This document shows, piece after piece, positions 26,413-35,583 of a stretch of DNA of 55,408 nt (positions within the stretch are counted from its first letter, which is position 1; the number at the start of each line of letters is the position of its first letter). Position numbers and translations under genes: made by a program. The notes under the pieces were generated by a model. It was not told where the DNA came from. It did not search any database and was given only the letters and a program-made list of their open reading frames with translations. Source of the stretch: Akkermansia muciniphila (lineage in GTDB: Bacteria > Verrucomicrobiota > Verrucomicrobiia > Verrucomicrobiales > Akkermansiaceae). The stretch lies in NCBI GenBank assembly GCA_945888515.1, contig CAMDAD010000020.1, positions 1 to 55,408 on the forward strand, read 5' to 3'.

Positions 26413-27054
26413 TCAGTCCTTCAGCTCCTTGATCCGGAGATTGCGGAACTTGTAGGTTTGGCCTTTTTCGCCGTGGTGTTGGATGCCAATCACGCCCGAG
26501 GCGTCTTTGTCATCTTGCACATCCGTGGTGACCACACCATTGACTTCGATCTTGATACTTTTGCCTTTGCAGGTGATGCGGTAAGTGTTCCAGTCATTGC
26601 GCTTGAAAGAATCACCAGCACGCTTGCGGAATGCCTCTTCGCTTTCTTTGTTGCCCTTGATGGGGCTGATGAACCAAGTGCGACGCCCCTCATCGTATAA
26701 ACCACCAGACCACTTGCGTTTCGCATCGCCATCGACTTCTGCTTGGTAGCCGAATACCTTGTTCGGCCCAGAATGTGCGCGGAACATGAAGCCGCTGTTC
26801 GCCTTGCCGTCGGGCAGCAGGATTTCGCCTTCGAAAATGAAGTCGCCATACGTTTTCTCCGTAACCAGGAAAAACTTCTGATTGCCCGTGAGATGGATTT
26901 CGCCCTCCACTACCTTCACCTCGCCCCATTTGTAGGGATTGGTCCAACCGGTGGTGGTTTTACCATCGAACAAGGGACTGAAGCTATCCTTCTCGTGAGC
27001 GGTGACGGAGGAAAGGAAAGCGAAGGCTGCGATTACTAAGGTTTTGAGTTTCAT
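26413..27054 (-). CDS. Secreted DUF1080 protein (3-keto-disaccharide hydrolase-like)
   Basis: The 213-residue product starts at 27054 with a signal peptide (MKLKTLVIAAFAFLSSVTA). The frame is open upstream, but those residues are not protein-like. The DUF1080 jelly-roll domain follows: FSPLFDGKTTTGWTNP, FLVTEKTYGDFIFEGEILL, NSGFMFRAHSG and GYQAEVDGD, then a C-terminal beta-strand IGIQHHGEKGQTYKFRNLRI. Many DUF1080 proteins are concanavalin-like domains, some with 3-keto-glycoside hydrolase activity. The family is expanded in Verrucomicrobia and Planctomycetes and tied to carbohydrate use. A good promoter lies just upstream (27063-27090). Confidence 0.88.
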   Translation of the reverse strand: MKLKTLVIAAFAFLSSVTAHEKDSFSPLFDGKTTTGWTNPYKWGEVKVVEGEIHLTGNQKFFLVTEKTYGDFIFEGEILLPDGKANSGFMFRAHSGPNKVFGYQAEVDGDAKRKWSGGLYDEGRRTWFISPIKGNKESEEAFRKRAGDSFKRNDWNTYRITCKGKSIKIEVNGVVTTDVQDDKDASGVIGIQHHGEKGQTYKFRNLRIKELKD

Positions 27055-27062
27055 CGGTGCAG

Positions 27063-27090
27063 ATGATAGCTGATCGCCGATTGAAGACAA
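27063..27090 (-). promoter_or_regulatory. Promoter of the DUF1080 gene with very short leader
   Basis: On the minus strand TTGTCT (27085-27090), 16 nt, then TATCAT (27063-27068) fits a vegetative promoter. Only 8 nt separate the -10 from the ATG at 27054, so the transcript would begin almost at the start codon. Confidence 0.55.
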
Positions 27091-27128
27091 GCAGCGATGA
27101 TGATGGAACAAGGAATGATCTCGACTAG

Positions 27129-27722
27129 TTACCCCCGATTTTTCTCTAACAAAATCAGCATGAACAAGGACAAGGTCAGCGCGATCTCCTCTTGCTCCGT
27201 GGCATCGCCGAATTTTTCGATGATGAATTTCCCCTCCCAAAACGCGCTTTGTTTTGTGAGGCGGAACACGGGTTGCCCAGTAGCCTTACGGGTGATGAGG
27301 TAGCGCGGATGAAAGAGGAAGCCGGCGAACATGCCGATAATCGGTAATTCGCCAAAAAAGCTGTCGCCCACTTTCGCCCACGGGTTTTCCTCACGGATTT
27401 CGAAATCCGCCACATTGTCGGTTGGTGAGAAAATTTCGTAATGCGCGCGCCAGAGCGATCGCATGCCTTTGCGCCCTACCGAACCGAGATTGGTGCCATC
27501 GGCGGCTGTGAAAAAATAGCGCGCTGACCAATCAATCACTTTATTCGCTTGAATCGTGCAAAACAACTGAGTGCGTGCGGTGTCATGAAAGACCTCAATT
27601 TTTTCCCGTAACTTAAAGAGCTTTTGTTTGACATACAGGACGGGTTGATCCGCGGCATCGGTAACATAAATTTGCGGCGATAGCGCTAACAACTTGAATC
27701 GAAGTGACAGTGGAAAATTCAT
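27129..27722 (-). CDS. LURP-one-related (scramblase-like fold) protein
   Basis: The 197-residue cytoplasmic protein matches the LURP-one/DUF567 family: LRFKLLALSPQIYVTDA near the start, VLYVKQKLFKLREKIEVFHD, GSVGRKGMRSLWRAHYEI and a hydrophobic LPIIGMFAGFLFHPRYLI segment. The fold is a beta barrel around a central hydrophobic helix, as in Tubby and phospholipid scramblases. The biochemical role in bacteria is unknown. A TAGCTT hexamer lies 8 nt before the ATG. It is divergent from the alpha/beta hydrolase gene, with 58 bp between them. Confidence 0.8.
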   Translation of the reverse strand: MNFPLSLRFKLLALSPQIYVTDAADQPVLYVKQKLFKLREKIEVFHDTARTQLFCTIQANKVIDWSARYFFTAADGTNLGSVGRKGMRSLWRAHYEIFSPTDNVADFEIREENPWAKVGDSFFGELPIIGMFAGFLFHPRYLITRKATGQPVFRLTKQSAFWEGKFIIEKFGDATEQEEIALTLSLFMLILLEKNRG

Positions 27723-27780
27723 GGTGGTTCAAGCTATCGGATATTGATAATGATGGAAAGCGCAAAGCGTATGCGATGGA

Positions 27781-29790
27781 GTGAAAAACCAATCCCTCGC
27801 CCTCTCCCTTCTCGTCCTGCTCACCCACGCCAGCGCACCGAGGGTCCTGTCGGAAACATTGCCGCCCTTGCAGTCGAGAGTTCCGCAAGATCTCGACGAG
27901 CTGTGGTCTGGCTTCGATCCTACCAAAGAACCGCTGCGGGTGGAGCTAATGCGCGAGTGGGAGCAGGATGGCGTGGTCGTACGATTGCTGCGCTATGATG
28001 TTGGCACATTCAAGGGCAGCATCGCGAAGGTCGCCGGGATTTTTTGTTTCCCGAAAGGTGGTAAAGCGCTGCCCGCCTTGCTGCATTTGCACGGAGGCGG
28101 CCAATCCGCCAGCTTGGACGGATCTGTGGCTGATGCGAAAAATGGCTACGCCTCGTTTTCCCTGAACTGGGGGGGCAACAAGATTCCTGTGCCGCCATCG
28201 ATCCAACCCAGCGGCCACTGGGACGGGCCGCAGACAGACTGGGGCAAGCTGGATGCCACGCACCCACCGCAACGCAATGCGGTGAATCACTTCGTCGGCT
28301 CGCTCGCGCCGGATGACTTCACACTGGATGCGGTGGAATCGCCGCGCAACAGCAACTGGTTTGTGGTGCTGATGGCCGCTCGAAGAGCTTTGACCTTTCT
28401 CGAACAACAGGCGGAGATCGATCCCGCGCGACTGGGCGTCTATGGTCACTCGATGGGCGGAAAGCTCACCACCAACCTAGCGGGAATGGATCCTCGCGTA
28501 AAAGCGGCGGTGCCCTCCTGTGGTGGTTGCGGTGAAATTTCCGTTAGGCTAACAGAAATGCCCGGTTGCATAAAAACCGATATCAGCCCGCTCTCCGCCA
28601 GATGCATTTCCGACAATGCCTACATCCCGCGCATCAAGTGCCCTGTGCTGTGGCTCTCACCGACGAATGACTTTCATGCCGTCATCGAGCACATGGCATG
28701 GAACTGGCGGGACATACCGGACGCACGATTGCGCCTCAGCATCACTCCGCACCGGAATCACACCCACGATGACGCCCACGGGCTCACCAAGCATTTGTTT
28801 TTTGAGCAACATCTCAAGAAAGCTTATACCTTGCCCGCCACGCCCGCGTTGGTTTGGGAAACGAATCAGTCGAGCGGCGAGCCGTTGCTGCGCGTGAAAC
28901 CCGATGCCTCGCGCTCTGTGAAGGCGGTGCATCTTTACTACTCGCTCGACCCACACCCGCTGACACGCTTTTGGCGCGAGGCCCGCACGCGGCGGCAGGG
29001 CGAAGAATGGGTCGGCACGGCTGCTTTGCTGTCTGGCGATCAACCACTGTTCGCTTATGCCGATGTTACCTACGATACTCCCGCTGACTACCGCGCGATC
29101 GCCCATCCGCGCGGTGCGGGAAACTCAGAAGTCTTTGCGATCAGTTCCCGCGTGATCCACATTTCCGCATCCGCAGGGAAAGCCGCCGGTTTCCGTGCAA
29201 CAGATTTACCCGAACGAATGATCGATGCCGGTGATCGCGGTTGGCAGGATTGGCAACTCGCAAACTGGGATCATCCGCCGCTATGGTCAGCTTCCACTGC
29301 GAAGCTCAACGACGCTAAGTGGCGTGGGCCCGATGGCGCGAAGCTCGTATTTGATATTCGCTCGACCCGTGACAACAAACTCGCGATCGTGATCCAAACC
29401 AATGCCTGGGGCGTTTATGGGAAAAACATCCCGACGGCAGACTATGTCGCACTGCGCGATCTGAATGCCTCGCCCGATTGGCAGTCGGTGACGGTAGCTC
29501 TCAGTGATCTAGTGGCTCATGATCGCAAAGTGGAACAATCCCTCAGCGATTGGAAAACCGTCACCAGCCTGCGACTCACTCCCACCTACCAAGGTCATTC
29601 TGGCGGGCGCATTCCTCCGCGGAGCAACGCATGGCAAGGTCCGCGAGAAATCCGCAATCTCCGATGGGAGGGCGGACACTATGCCGCTGCGCCGCCTGCT
29701 GGATCTAAACTCCATGCGGATGATTACCAACGCGATTTCAACGCAGCCATCGACCGCTCCCTCGAACAGGAAAAAAGGCGCGCGCACTGA
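27781..29790 (+). CDS. Secreted alpha/beta hydrolase of the acetyl-xylan-esterase type
   Basis: The 669-residue protein starts at a GTG with a signal peptide (LSLLVLLTHASA, cleavage near 25). The alpha/beta-hydrolase part (about 75-345) contains ALLHLHGGGQS (oxyanion loop), the nucleophile elbow GVYGHSMGG, SPTNDFHA (likely acid) and RNHTHDD (likely His). A beta-rich region follows (about 370-460), then a carbohydrate-binding-like beta domain (about 490-640). Similar proteins are annotated as acetylxylan esterase-like or PhoPQ-regulated proteins. A polysaccharide deacetylation role is plausible next to GH10 and DUF1080 genes but not shown. Confidence 0.75.
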   Translation: MKNQSLALSLLVLLTHASAPRVLSETLPPLQSRVPQDLDELWSGFDPTKEPLRVELMREWEQDGVVVRLLRYDVGTFKGSIAKVAGIFCFPKGGKALPALLHLHGGGQSASLDGSVADAKNGYASFSLNWGGNKIPVPPSIQPSGHWDGPQTDWGKLDATHPPQRNAVNHFVGSLAPDDFTLDAVESPRNSNWFVVLMAARRALTFLEQQAEIDPARLGVYGHSMGGKLTTNLAGMDPRVKAAVPSCGGCGEISVRLTEMPGCIKTDISPLSARCISDNAYIPRIKCPVLWLSPTNDFHAVIEHMAWNWRDIPDARLRLSITPHRNHTHDDAHGLTKHLFFEQHLKKAYTLPATPALVWETNQSSGEPLLRVKPDASRSVKAVHLYYSLDPHPLTRFWREARTRRQGEEWVGTAALLSGDQPLFAYADVTYDTPADYRAIAHPRGAGNSEVFAISSRVIHISASAGKAAGFRATDLPERMIDAGDRGWQDWQLANWDHPPLWSASTAKLNDAKWRGPDGAKLVFDIRSTRDNKLAIVIQTNAWGVYGKNIPTADYVALRDLNASPDWQSVTVALSDLVAHDRKVEQSLSDWKTVTSLRLTPTYQGHSGGRIPPRSNAWQGPREIRNLRWEGGHYAAAPPAGSKLHADDYQRDFNAAIDRSLEQEKRRAH

Positions 29791-29898
29791 ATAGGAAAAA
29801 CCTAACGAAAATATCACTCCCGATCTATAGACGATTTTTTTCCCGCAGATGCGCACTGAAGTCTTGCCATGTCCGCTGGGATGCATTGCAGTGTGCTC

Positions 29899-30660
29899 GT
29901 GCTGGCAAAACGCATCATTCCCTGTCTCGACGTCACCGGTGGCCGTGTGGTCAAGGGCGTCAATTTCGTCGATCTCATCGATGCCGGCGATCCAGTGGAA
30001 TGCGCCATGGCCTACAATGCGCAAAAAGCGGATGAGTTGGTGTTTCTCGACATCACAGCATCCTCTGATAATCGCGCGACAATGGCCGATGTGGTGCGCC
30101 GCACGGCTGAGCACTGTTTCATCCCCCTCACTGTTGGCGGTGGCATCCGCACAGTAGAAGACATGCGTCTGATGTTACTTGCGGGTGCTGATAAAGTGGG
30201 CATCAACACGGCAGCCGTGAAAGAGCCTTCGCTCATCGACGCCGGGGCCAAGGCATTCGGCAGTCAGTGCATCGTGGTAGCCATCGATGCGAAACGCGAG
30301 GGTTCAGGAAAATGGGGTGTCTATACCCACGGCGGTCGCACTCCCGTGGGGCTTGATGCAGTGGCATGGGCCAAGGAAATCTATGAACGTGGGGCGGGAG
30401 AAATTCTTCTCACCAGCATGGATGCCGATGGCACGCAAAACGGCTACGACATTGAACTCACAGCCGCCATTTCCCTAGCTGTTGGCATCCCGGTAATCGC
30501 CAGCGGCGGTGCGGGCAACCTGGAGCATATGGTAGAAGTGTTAGAAAAAGGCCATGCCGATGCCGTATTGGCCGCATCCATTTTCCACTTCGGTAAACAC
30601 ACCGTAGGCGAGGCGAAACGCTACTTTGCCGAACGCGGGATTCCAGTGAGACCATCCTAG
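29899..30660 (+). CDS. hisF: Imidazole glycerol phosphate synthase subunit HisF
   Basis: HisF makes imidazole glycerol phosphate and AICAR from PRFAR with ammonia from HisH. The catalytic residues are visible: Asp of RIIPCLDV near the N-terminus and Asp of VVAIDAKRE in the middle; TVGGGIRT and IASGGAGN are phosphate-binding loops. The family start [12 protein letters not shown] matches the GTG at 29899, giving 253 residues; an ATG at 29869 would add 10 non-conserved residues. No other his gene is nearby, so the pathway is dispersed. Confidence 0.95.
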   Translation: MLAKRIIPCLDVTGGRVVKGVNFVDLIDAGDPVECAMAYNAQKADELVFLDITASSDNRATMADVVRRTAEHCFIPLTVGGGIRTVEDMRLMLLAGADKVGINTAAVKEPSLIDAGAKAFGSQCIVVAIDAKREGSGKWGVYTHGGRTPVGLDAVAWAKEIYERGAGEILLTSMDADGTQNGYDIELTAAISLAVGIPVIASGGAGNLEHMVEVLEKGHADAVLAASIFHFGKHTVGEAKRYFAERGIPVRPS

Positions 30661-30723
30661 ATGGGAATCCGCAATCGCAACAAATCTGAAATGCGTTAGA
30701 GCAAGGCAATCGCGCGCGAGCTG

Positions 30724-31020
30724 TCAGCTGATCAATTTCTCCACCATCAATTGCCACTCGTCTTCGATGCAGAGCGACCGTGGCGGCACAGGTTTCTGCG
30801 CGCGATGATACCAATACGCAGCATTTGCGTGATCGCCTTCCTCGCGATGTAGATGCGCGTGAATCCATGCGCCTATCGGATCAGCGATGAGTTGACAGGC
30901 ATCGTGCGCGGCATCCCATCTTCCTGCCTTGCTCAGCCATAGCGCCTTCAGCGCGGCATTCAGATGCTCTGGTGGATGGGCATCGGTGCAAGTGGATTGG
31001 GTGAGTTCGGCAGCAGTCAT
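30724..31020 (-). CDS. Small conserved-looking helical protein of unknown function
   Basis: The 98-residue product starts at 31020 (MTAAELTQS). An upstream in-frame Met at 31071 is possible but would overlap the divergent promoter. The core HLNAALKALWLSKAGRWDAA, then AWIHAHLHREEGDHANAAYWYHRA, is one helical-repeat-like pair. It resembles small uncharacterised proteins with the pattern AxYWYxRA, but I cannot name a family with certainty. It is convergent with hisF and divergent from the secreted-protein gene at 31073. Confidence 0.65.
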   Translation of the reverse strand: MTAAELTQSTCTDAHPPEHLNAALKALWLSKAGRWDAAHDACQLIADPIGAWIHAHLHREEGDHANAAYWYHRAQKPVPPRSLCIEDEWQLMVEKLIS

Positions 31021-31037
31021 GATGGCAAAGGAATTTC

Positions 31038-31065
31038 TTGGAACGGTGTGGACATGTGCTAGCAT
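31038..31065 (+). promoter_or_regulatory. Promoter of the secreted protein gene at 31073, very short leader
   Basis: TTGGAA (31038-31043), 16 nt, then TAGCAT (31060-31065). Only 7 nt separate the -10-like hexamer from the ATG, as for several other genes in the window. Confidence 0.5.
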
Positions 31066-31072
31066 ACGCACG

Positions 31073-31885
31073 ATGAAACTGTCAAAATTTCTCCACTGTG
31101 GTCTCTCGATTCTCTCGATTCTCCCTGCCCTTGCCCAGCTTCCCGCGTTACAAGAAAAGCCATGGCTCGGACACTTCGTCGGTTACGAGCGCAGGGACTT
31201 TACCTGCGGCATCAAAGAAGACGGCAAAATGGTGCTGGAAGCGAAAAATGCGAAAGGCTCCGTTTTGGGATTCCAAAAATCCCTCACCATCTCAGCGGAA
31301 ATCGTCGAAACTGTGAGCGGAAAACAAATCGTAAAACAAGTGATCCCTGATAGTCTGACATCCGCCGACAAACCCACGGAGGATCCGCAAAAAATTACCT
31401 TCCGCGGCAAAGTCACGGGCGATGCCGAGTTCGAAATGGTCGCCGAATTCGATGGCGACAACGTGTTCGTAGGAGGTCGAATGCTGAACCCTGGCACGCT
31501 CACCAATCCGCTGCATTTCCAAATCCGTGTGCGATTCGGTGATATCTATCGAAATGTAGTAGAGGAAAAATTGGAGGATGACGCCAAGAAAGACCGCATC
31601 GAATTCGTGCGAATCGATAAGAAAAAAGGCAAGTGCGGCGTTTTGGAGTCGATTGATCTTGCCGCCGCAGACATCACTGGAGCGGGACTTTCCGCTGTAT
31701 CGGTAGAGTTATCTTGCTACGATGAACGCAAATTCGAATACCTCCTGCAAGGCGATGGGCAATTGCTGTTGGAAAATCCGCGCGGCATCGCGTCCCTTCC
31801 CAAAGATGGATTCTCGATCCTCTGGCGCGGCGATACACAAAAAGACAAGGACGGCAAAGGTCGACTGCATATGAAAATCAAGTGA
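31073..31885 (+). CDS. Secreted protein of unknown function
   Basis: From the ATG at 31073 the 270-residue protein has a signal peptide (LSILSILPALAQ). The rest is charged and beta-prone without familiar motifs; phrases include FTCGIKEDGKMVLEAKNAKG, DGDNVFVGGRMLNPG and GFSILWRGD. The mature protein appears soluble. I do not recognise a family. It lies just before tRNA-Tyr and has its own short-leader promoter. Confidence 0.65.
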   Translation: MKLSKFLHCGLSILSILPALAQLPALQEKPWLGHFVGYERRDFTCGIKEDGKMVLEAKNAKGSVLGFQKSLTISAEIVETVSGKQIVKQVIPDSLTSADKPTEDPQKITFRGKVTGDAEFEMVAEFDGDNVFVGGRMLNPGTLTNPLHFQIRVRFGDIYRNVVEEKLEDDAKKDRIEFVRIDKKKGKCGVLESIDLAAADITGAGLSAVSVELSCYDERKFEYLLQGDGQLLLENPRGIASLPKDGFSILWRGDTQKDKDGKGRLHMKIK

Positions 31886-31979
31886 CTCGCGGCGGGGGAA
31901 GGATTTTTTCAGGAAATTCGATTTTTCCACTTGCCAAAGTTCGGGCGAGCGGATTACTTTCGCCGTCCACCGAAATAAG

Positions 31980-32065
31980 GGGTAGATGCCCGAGTGGCTA
32001 AAGGGGGCAGACTGTAAATCTGCTGGCTTGCGCCTACGTTGGTTCGAATCCATCTCTGCCCACCA
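31980..32065 (+). tRNA. tRNA-Tyr (GTA anticodon)
   Basis: The 86-nt gene has acceptor stem GGGTAGA/TCTGCCC (one G-T pair), anticodon GTA (32014-32016) in a CAGACTGTAAATCTG arm, a long variable arm as expected for class II bacterial tRNA-Tyr, T-loop GGTTCGAATCC and an encoded CCA at 32063-32065. Confidence 0.97.
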
Positions 32066-32083
32066 TTTCAGTGTCAACAATTA

Positions 32084-32107
32084 GGGAGCCTTCGGGCTCC
32101 CTTTTTA
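32084..32107 (+). terminator. Terminator after tRNA-Tyr
   Basis: GGGAGCC-TTCG-GGCTCCC (32084-32101) with a stable UUCG tetraloop, followed by five T. It sits 18 bp after the tRNA. Confidence 0.95.
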
Positions 32108-32126
32108 TTACCTAAAGTTTGGCATT

Positions 32127-32372
32127 TCAGCAGACATGGACTGGTTGCCAAAAATCATTGCCGAAATACGAATATAAAAATGGTACAATCGTTCGGATTA
32201 CTTCAACATGAGGCATCTCACGTCCGCGCCTTCCTCCAGTCAGGAGGAGTATACCGGTACGAATAGTCAGTCCAGCGGAGGGAGAACAGTTCTCGGTGGA
32301 AAACCGATTCAGCTTCGCACGTTGCTCGGGCGTGAAAGGAGCGTCGTCAGGAACATAGGGAATCGTGACCAT
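32127..32372 (-). pseudogene. N-terminal remnant of a sulfite reductase flavoprotein-type protein
   Basis: From a Met at 32372 the minus-strand frame reads MVTIPYVPDDAPFTPEQRAK and continues LNRF. An opening of the form IPxxPxxAPFxPEQRxxLN is characteristic of bacterial sulfite reductase flavoprotein alpha subunits. After about 25 residues similarity ends: no flavodoxin domain (the usual SQTGTxE loop) follows, and the frame closes after 81 codons. It is a fragment. A C-terminal fragment of the same family is at 2586-2687 on the other strand. Confidence 0.6.
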
Positions 32373-32539
32373 GTGGGATGAGAAAAGCTGTCGCGGCACG
32401 CAAACAGTCGATGTAGCTCCACCTTGCGGCAACAGGGCAAGGCTCAAGCAGGGATTGCGCCCGCTTGACAGCATCCTGCTAGAAAGACGGATTTTTCGGC
32501 AAGAAACCGATCAGGCGTTGGCGGTGGAGCCCGCAGAGA
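32373..32539. other. No recognisable gene between the flavoprotein remnant and rhaB
   Basis: Open frames on both strands here are short and match nothing I recognise. Together with the pseudogene this makes a 430-bp stretch between the tRNA terminator and rhaB without an intact gene. Confidence 0.4.
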
Positions 32540-34015
32540 TTAACTGATGATCTGACAGAATCGCTGATACGCATCCGTCCATTCGGCGGTATCGGCAGGC
32601 ACGAATGTTTTGAATTCAAAAGACGCCTTTATCAACTGTCGCGCTTCGATCATCGATGGCAGATGACCTGTGGCGATCATTTGCACGGCGATGTTGCCGC
32701 AGGAAGTGGCTTCCACGGGACCGGCGATGACTTCAATGCCCAATGCGTTTGCGGTGGCTTGGGTAAGGTGCACGTTCTGGATGCCACCACCACCGATGTG
32801 AAGGCGTGCAAAGGAGGAACCGGTGAGCGCGCGAATTTTATCGTAAGTCACGCGATACTTCAGTGCGATCGAGTCAGTTGCGATGCGCAAAATTTTTCCT
32901 TTCATCTGTGGCACGTCCTGTCCAGTGGATCGGCAATACTCTTGTATTTTTTCAGGCATCTCACCCGGTGTGGAGAAACTGGGATGGTCGGGATCGATGA
33001 ACGCGGTGAAAGCCGGTGCTTCGATCGCTAGCTCGGCGAGAGCGGCGTAGTCAAGGTCCTCGCCATCGAGAGCCCACTGACGTTTGCACTCCTGAATCAG
33101 CCACAGGCCCGAGATATTCTTGAGGAAACGCACGGTCCCGCTGTGGCCGAGTTCATTGCAAAAGCCCCCTTGGAAAGCCGCTTCCGTGGTGATCGCACGC
33201 GCCGTTTCCAGTCCCATGATGGACCATGTGCCGGAGGACAGCCACAGGTTGTCTTCCTGCGTCATTGGGATGCCTGCCACGGCGGAGGCGGTATCGTGAC
33301 TGGCGGAGGCGATGACGGGGATGTCACTCTTACCAATGTAATCTGCCACCTCCGCGCGGATGGGGCCGAGGATGGTGCCAGGGGCGACGACCTTGCCAAA
33401 AATCTTGCGTGGCAGTTCCAATGCATCGATCACTGGCCAAGCCCAGTCGTTCGTATGAGGATCGAACAACTGCGACGTCGAGGCGACGGTGCGCTCGTTT
33501 GCCATCACGCCAGTGAGCCAATAGGCTAACAAATCTGGCACGAACAAGAGGCGCTCGGCTTGGAGCAGGGAAGGGGACTGGCGTAACTGCTCCGCAAGCA
33601 GGTGCAGGGAGCTGTTGTAGAAATTCGTGCGCACGCCAGTGTGTTCGAAAACGCGGTGCTCCTCGATGCGCTCGTGCATTTTTTCCGCCATGCCCTCGAA
33701 GCGGGAATCGCGGTATTGGTGTGGCATGCCTAACAAGCGACCGTTGCCATCTAACAATCCGAAGTCGCAGCCCCAGGTATCGATGCCGATCGAGCAAATC
33801 CGATCGCCGTAAGTGGCTACGGCCTTGCGCAGTCCATCGAGGATATCACGATAGAGGCCGATGATGTTCCAGTAGGATCCGCCGGGTAGGTCTGTGCCGG
33901 GATTGCCAAAGCGATGGACTTCCTCGAGATACAAATGCTGCAAATCGGTTTTCGCAGCGATGATACGTCCGGAGCCGGCACCGAGGTCGATGGAGAGAAA
34001 TACTTTTTTCGGCAT
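32540..34015 (-). CDS. rhaB: Rhamnulokinase
   Basis: The 491-residue protein of the FGGY sugar kinase family has SIDLGAGSGRIIAAK (N-terminal ATP loop), GIDTWGCDFGLLD, PDLLAYWLTG, ASASHDTASAVAGIP and LHIGGGGIQNVHLTQATANA near the C-terminus, all typical of RhaB. It phosphorylates L-rhamnulose. The rest of the rhamnose pathway is not adjacent. It follows clpX by 73 bp on the same strand. The ATG at 34015 has no strong ribosome-binding site. Confidence 0.93.
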   Translation of the reverse strand: MPKKVFLSIDLGAGSGRIIAAKTDLQHLYLEEVHRFGNPGTDLPGGSYWNIIGLYRDILDGLRKAVATYGDRICSIGIDTWGCDFGLLDGNGRLLGMPHQYRDSRFEGMAEKMHERIEEHRVFEHTGVRTNFYNSSLHLLAEQLRQSPSLLQAERLLFVPDLLAYWLTGVMANERTVASTSQLFDPHTNDWAWPVIDALELPRKIFGKVVAPGTILGPIRAEVADYIGKSDIPVIASASHDTASAVAGIPMTQEDNLWLSSGTWSIMGLETARAITTEAAFQGGFCNELGHSGTVRFLKNISGLWLIQECKRQWALDGEDLDYAALAELAIEAPAFTAFIDPDHPSFSTPGEMPEKIQEYCRSTGQDVPQMKGKILRIATDSIALKYRVTYDKIRALTGSSFARLHIGGGGIQNVHLTQATANALGIEVIAGPVEATSCGNIAVQMIATGHLPSMIEARQLIKASFEFKTFVPADTAEWTDAYQRFCQIIS

Positions 34016-34088
34016 AAGTAGATGCGTTGACTTTCTGTGAGGATGGAGTGGCTGATTGGGGAAATCGAGTCAAAAAAGCGATCGCGAA

Positions 34089-35372
34089 TTAGGCGGCGTC
34101 TTCGCCATTATCTGTGCGTCGTTTTTTTATGTTCGGTGGTTTTTCTCCTAGCACCGCTTGGCGGGTGATTGTGACCATTTCCACATCGTTTCGCGAAGGA
34201 ATGTCATACATCACATCCAGCATGATTCGTTCGAAGATCGAGCGCAGCGCGCGCGCGCCGGTGCCTCGCTTGATCGCCTCCTCGGCGAAGGCCTTGAGTG
34301 CATCGCGAGTGACATTGAGTTTCACTCCATTGAGAGAAAGTTGTTTCGAGTATTGTTTCACCAGAGAGTTTTTCGGCTCGGTGAGGATCTGGATCAGTTC
34401 CTCCTCCATGAGTTGGCGCAGTGACGAAATGACGGGCAAGCGACCGATGAATTCGGGGATCAGGCCGAAATGAAGTAGATCTTCCGGCACGGTGAGCTCG
34501 AGCACATTGCGACCTGGATCGAGCGCATCGTTCGAGTTTTCGCTCGCATGGAAGCCGAGCGTGTTTTTGCCGAGACGTCGGCGGATCTTGTCTTCCAGTC
34601 CGACAAAGGCGCCGCCGCAGATGAAGAGAATCTTTTCGGTGTTGACCTGAATGTATTCCTGTTGCGGGTGCTTGCGTCCACCCTGAGGCGGAACATTGCA
34701 AATGGTCCCTTCGAGGATTTTTAACAAGGCCTGCTGCACACCCTCACCCGAGACATCGCGGGTGATCGAAACGTTCTCCGTCTTGCGACCAATCTTGTCG
34801 ATCTCATCGACGTAAATGATTCCGCGCTCGGCCTTGGCGACATCGAAATCAGCCGCCTGCAATAAGCGCAAAATGATGTTCTCCACATCTTCACCGACGT
34901 AACCAGCCTCCGTGAGCGTGGTTGCATCCACGATGCAAAACGGCACATCGAGCGTGCGCGCCAGAGTGCGGGCGAGCAGGGTTTTTCCCGAGCCCGTGGG
35001 CCCGAGTAGCAGGACGTTCGATTTTTCAATTTCCACGCCTTCGTATTCTTTCGCATCACCGCCTGTCGGTTGATTGAGGCGCTGGTAGTGATTGTAGACA
35101 GCCACGGACAAGACTTTTTTCGCATGCTCTTGACCGATGACGTGCTGGTCTAGTTTGGCGCGGATCTCGACAGGTGTCGGCAGCGGAAGGCGCTTGCCCC
35201 TAGCAGCAGTTTTGCCGGCATCGCTCGAGCGCAATTCTTTATCGAGAATGGATACGCACAAATCCACGCATTCATTGCAAATGTATACCCCCGGACCTGC
35301 GATGAGTTTTTTGACTTCGGAGTGTCCTTTTCCGCAAAAGGAACACATGGATAGGTTGGAAGAGCGCGCCAT
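34089..35372 (-). CDS. clpX: ATP-dependent Clp protease ATP-binding subunit ClpX
   Basis: The 427-residue AAA+ unfoldase has an N-terminal C4 zinc finger (Cys10, Cys13, Cys32, Cys35), Walker A GPTGSGKT (124-131), pore loop GYVG (157-160), Walker B IIYVDEID (185-192), sensor FLGRLPVI-type region ([10 protein letters not shown]) and the C-terminal lid. The ClpP-interacting IGF-type loop is LGF here (near NTLGFHA). ClpX feeds ssrA-tagged and native substrates to ClpP. No clpP or tig lies next to it, unlike the common tig-clpP-clpX order. Confidence 0.97.
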   Translation of the reverse strand: MARSSNLSMCSFCGKGHSEVKKLIAGPGVYICNECVDLCVSILDKELRSSDAGKTAARGKRLPLPTPVEIRAKLDQHVIGQEHAKKVLSVAVYNHYQRLNQPTGGDAKEYEGVEIEKSNVLLLGPTGSGKTLLARTLARTLDVPFCIVDATTLTEAGYVGEDVENIILRLLQAADFDVAKAERGIIYVDEIDKIGRKTENVSITRDVSGEGVQQALLKILEGTICNVPPQGGRKHPQQEYIQVNTEKILFICGGAFVGLEDKIRRRLGKNTLGFHASENSNDALDPGRNVLELTVPEDLLHFGLIPEFIGRLPVISSLRQLMEEELIQILTEPKNSLVKQYSKQLSLNGVKLNVTRDALKAFAEEAIKRGTGARALRSIFERIMLDVMYDIPSRNDVEMVTITRQAVLGEKPPNIKKRRTDNGEDAA

Positions 35373-35583
35373 GAAAGAATTGAGTGTGTCCGCTCAGGCT
35401 AGGTGCGTTGACGTTTCATCACAAGAGGATTTCACGGCATGGATGAGGAAATTTTTGTCATGAAAAGTAGTTCAGGATTTCACCCGATGACATCAGCCAT
35501 GCTCTTCGTTGGCAAGAGAAGTCAATCTCGCATTCTATACTTCGGGCCCATGTGTGCGCTAAAGCGCTTTGACATAAGCGAGA

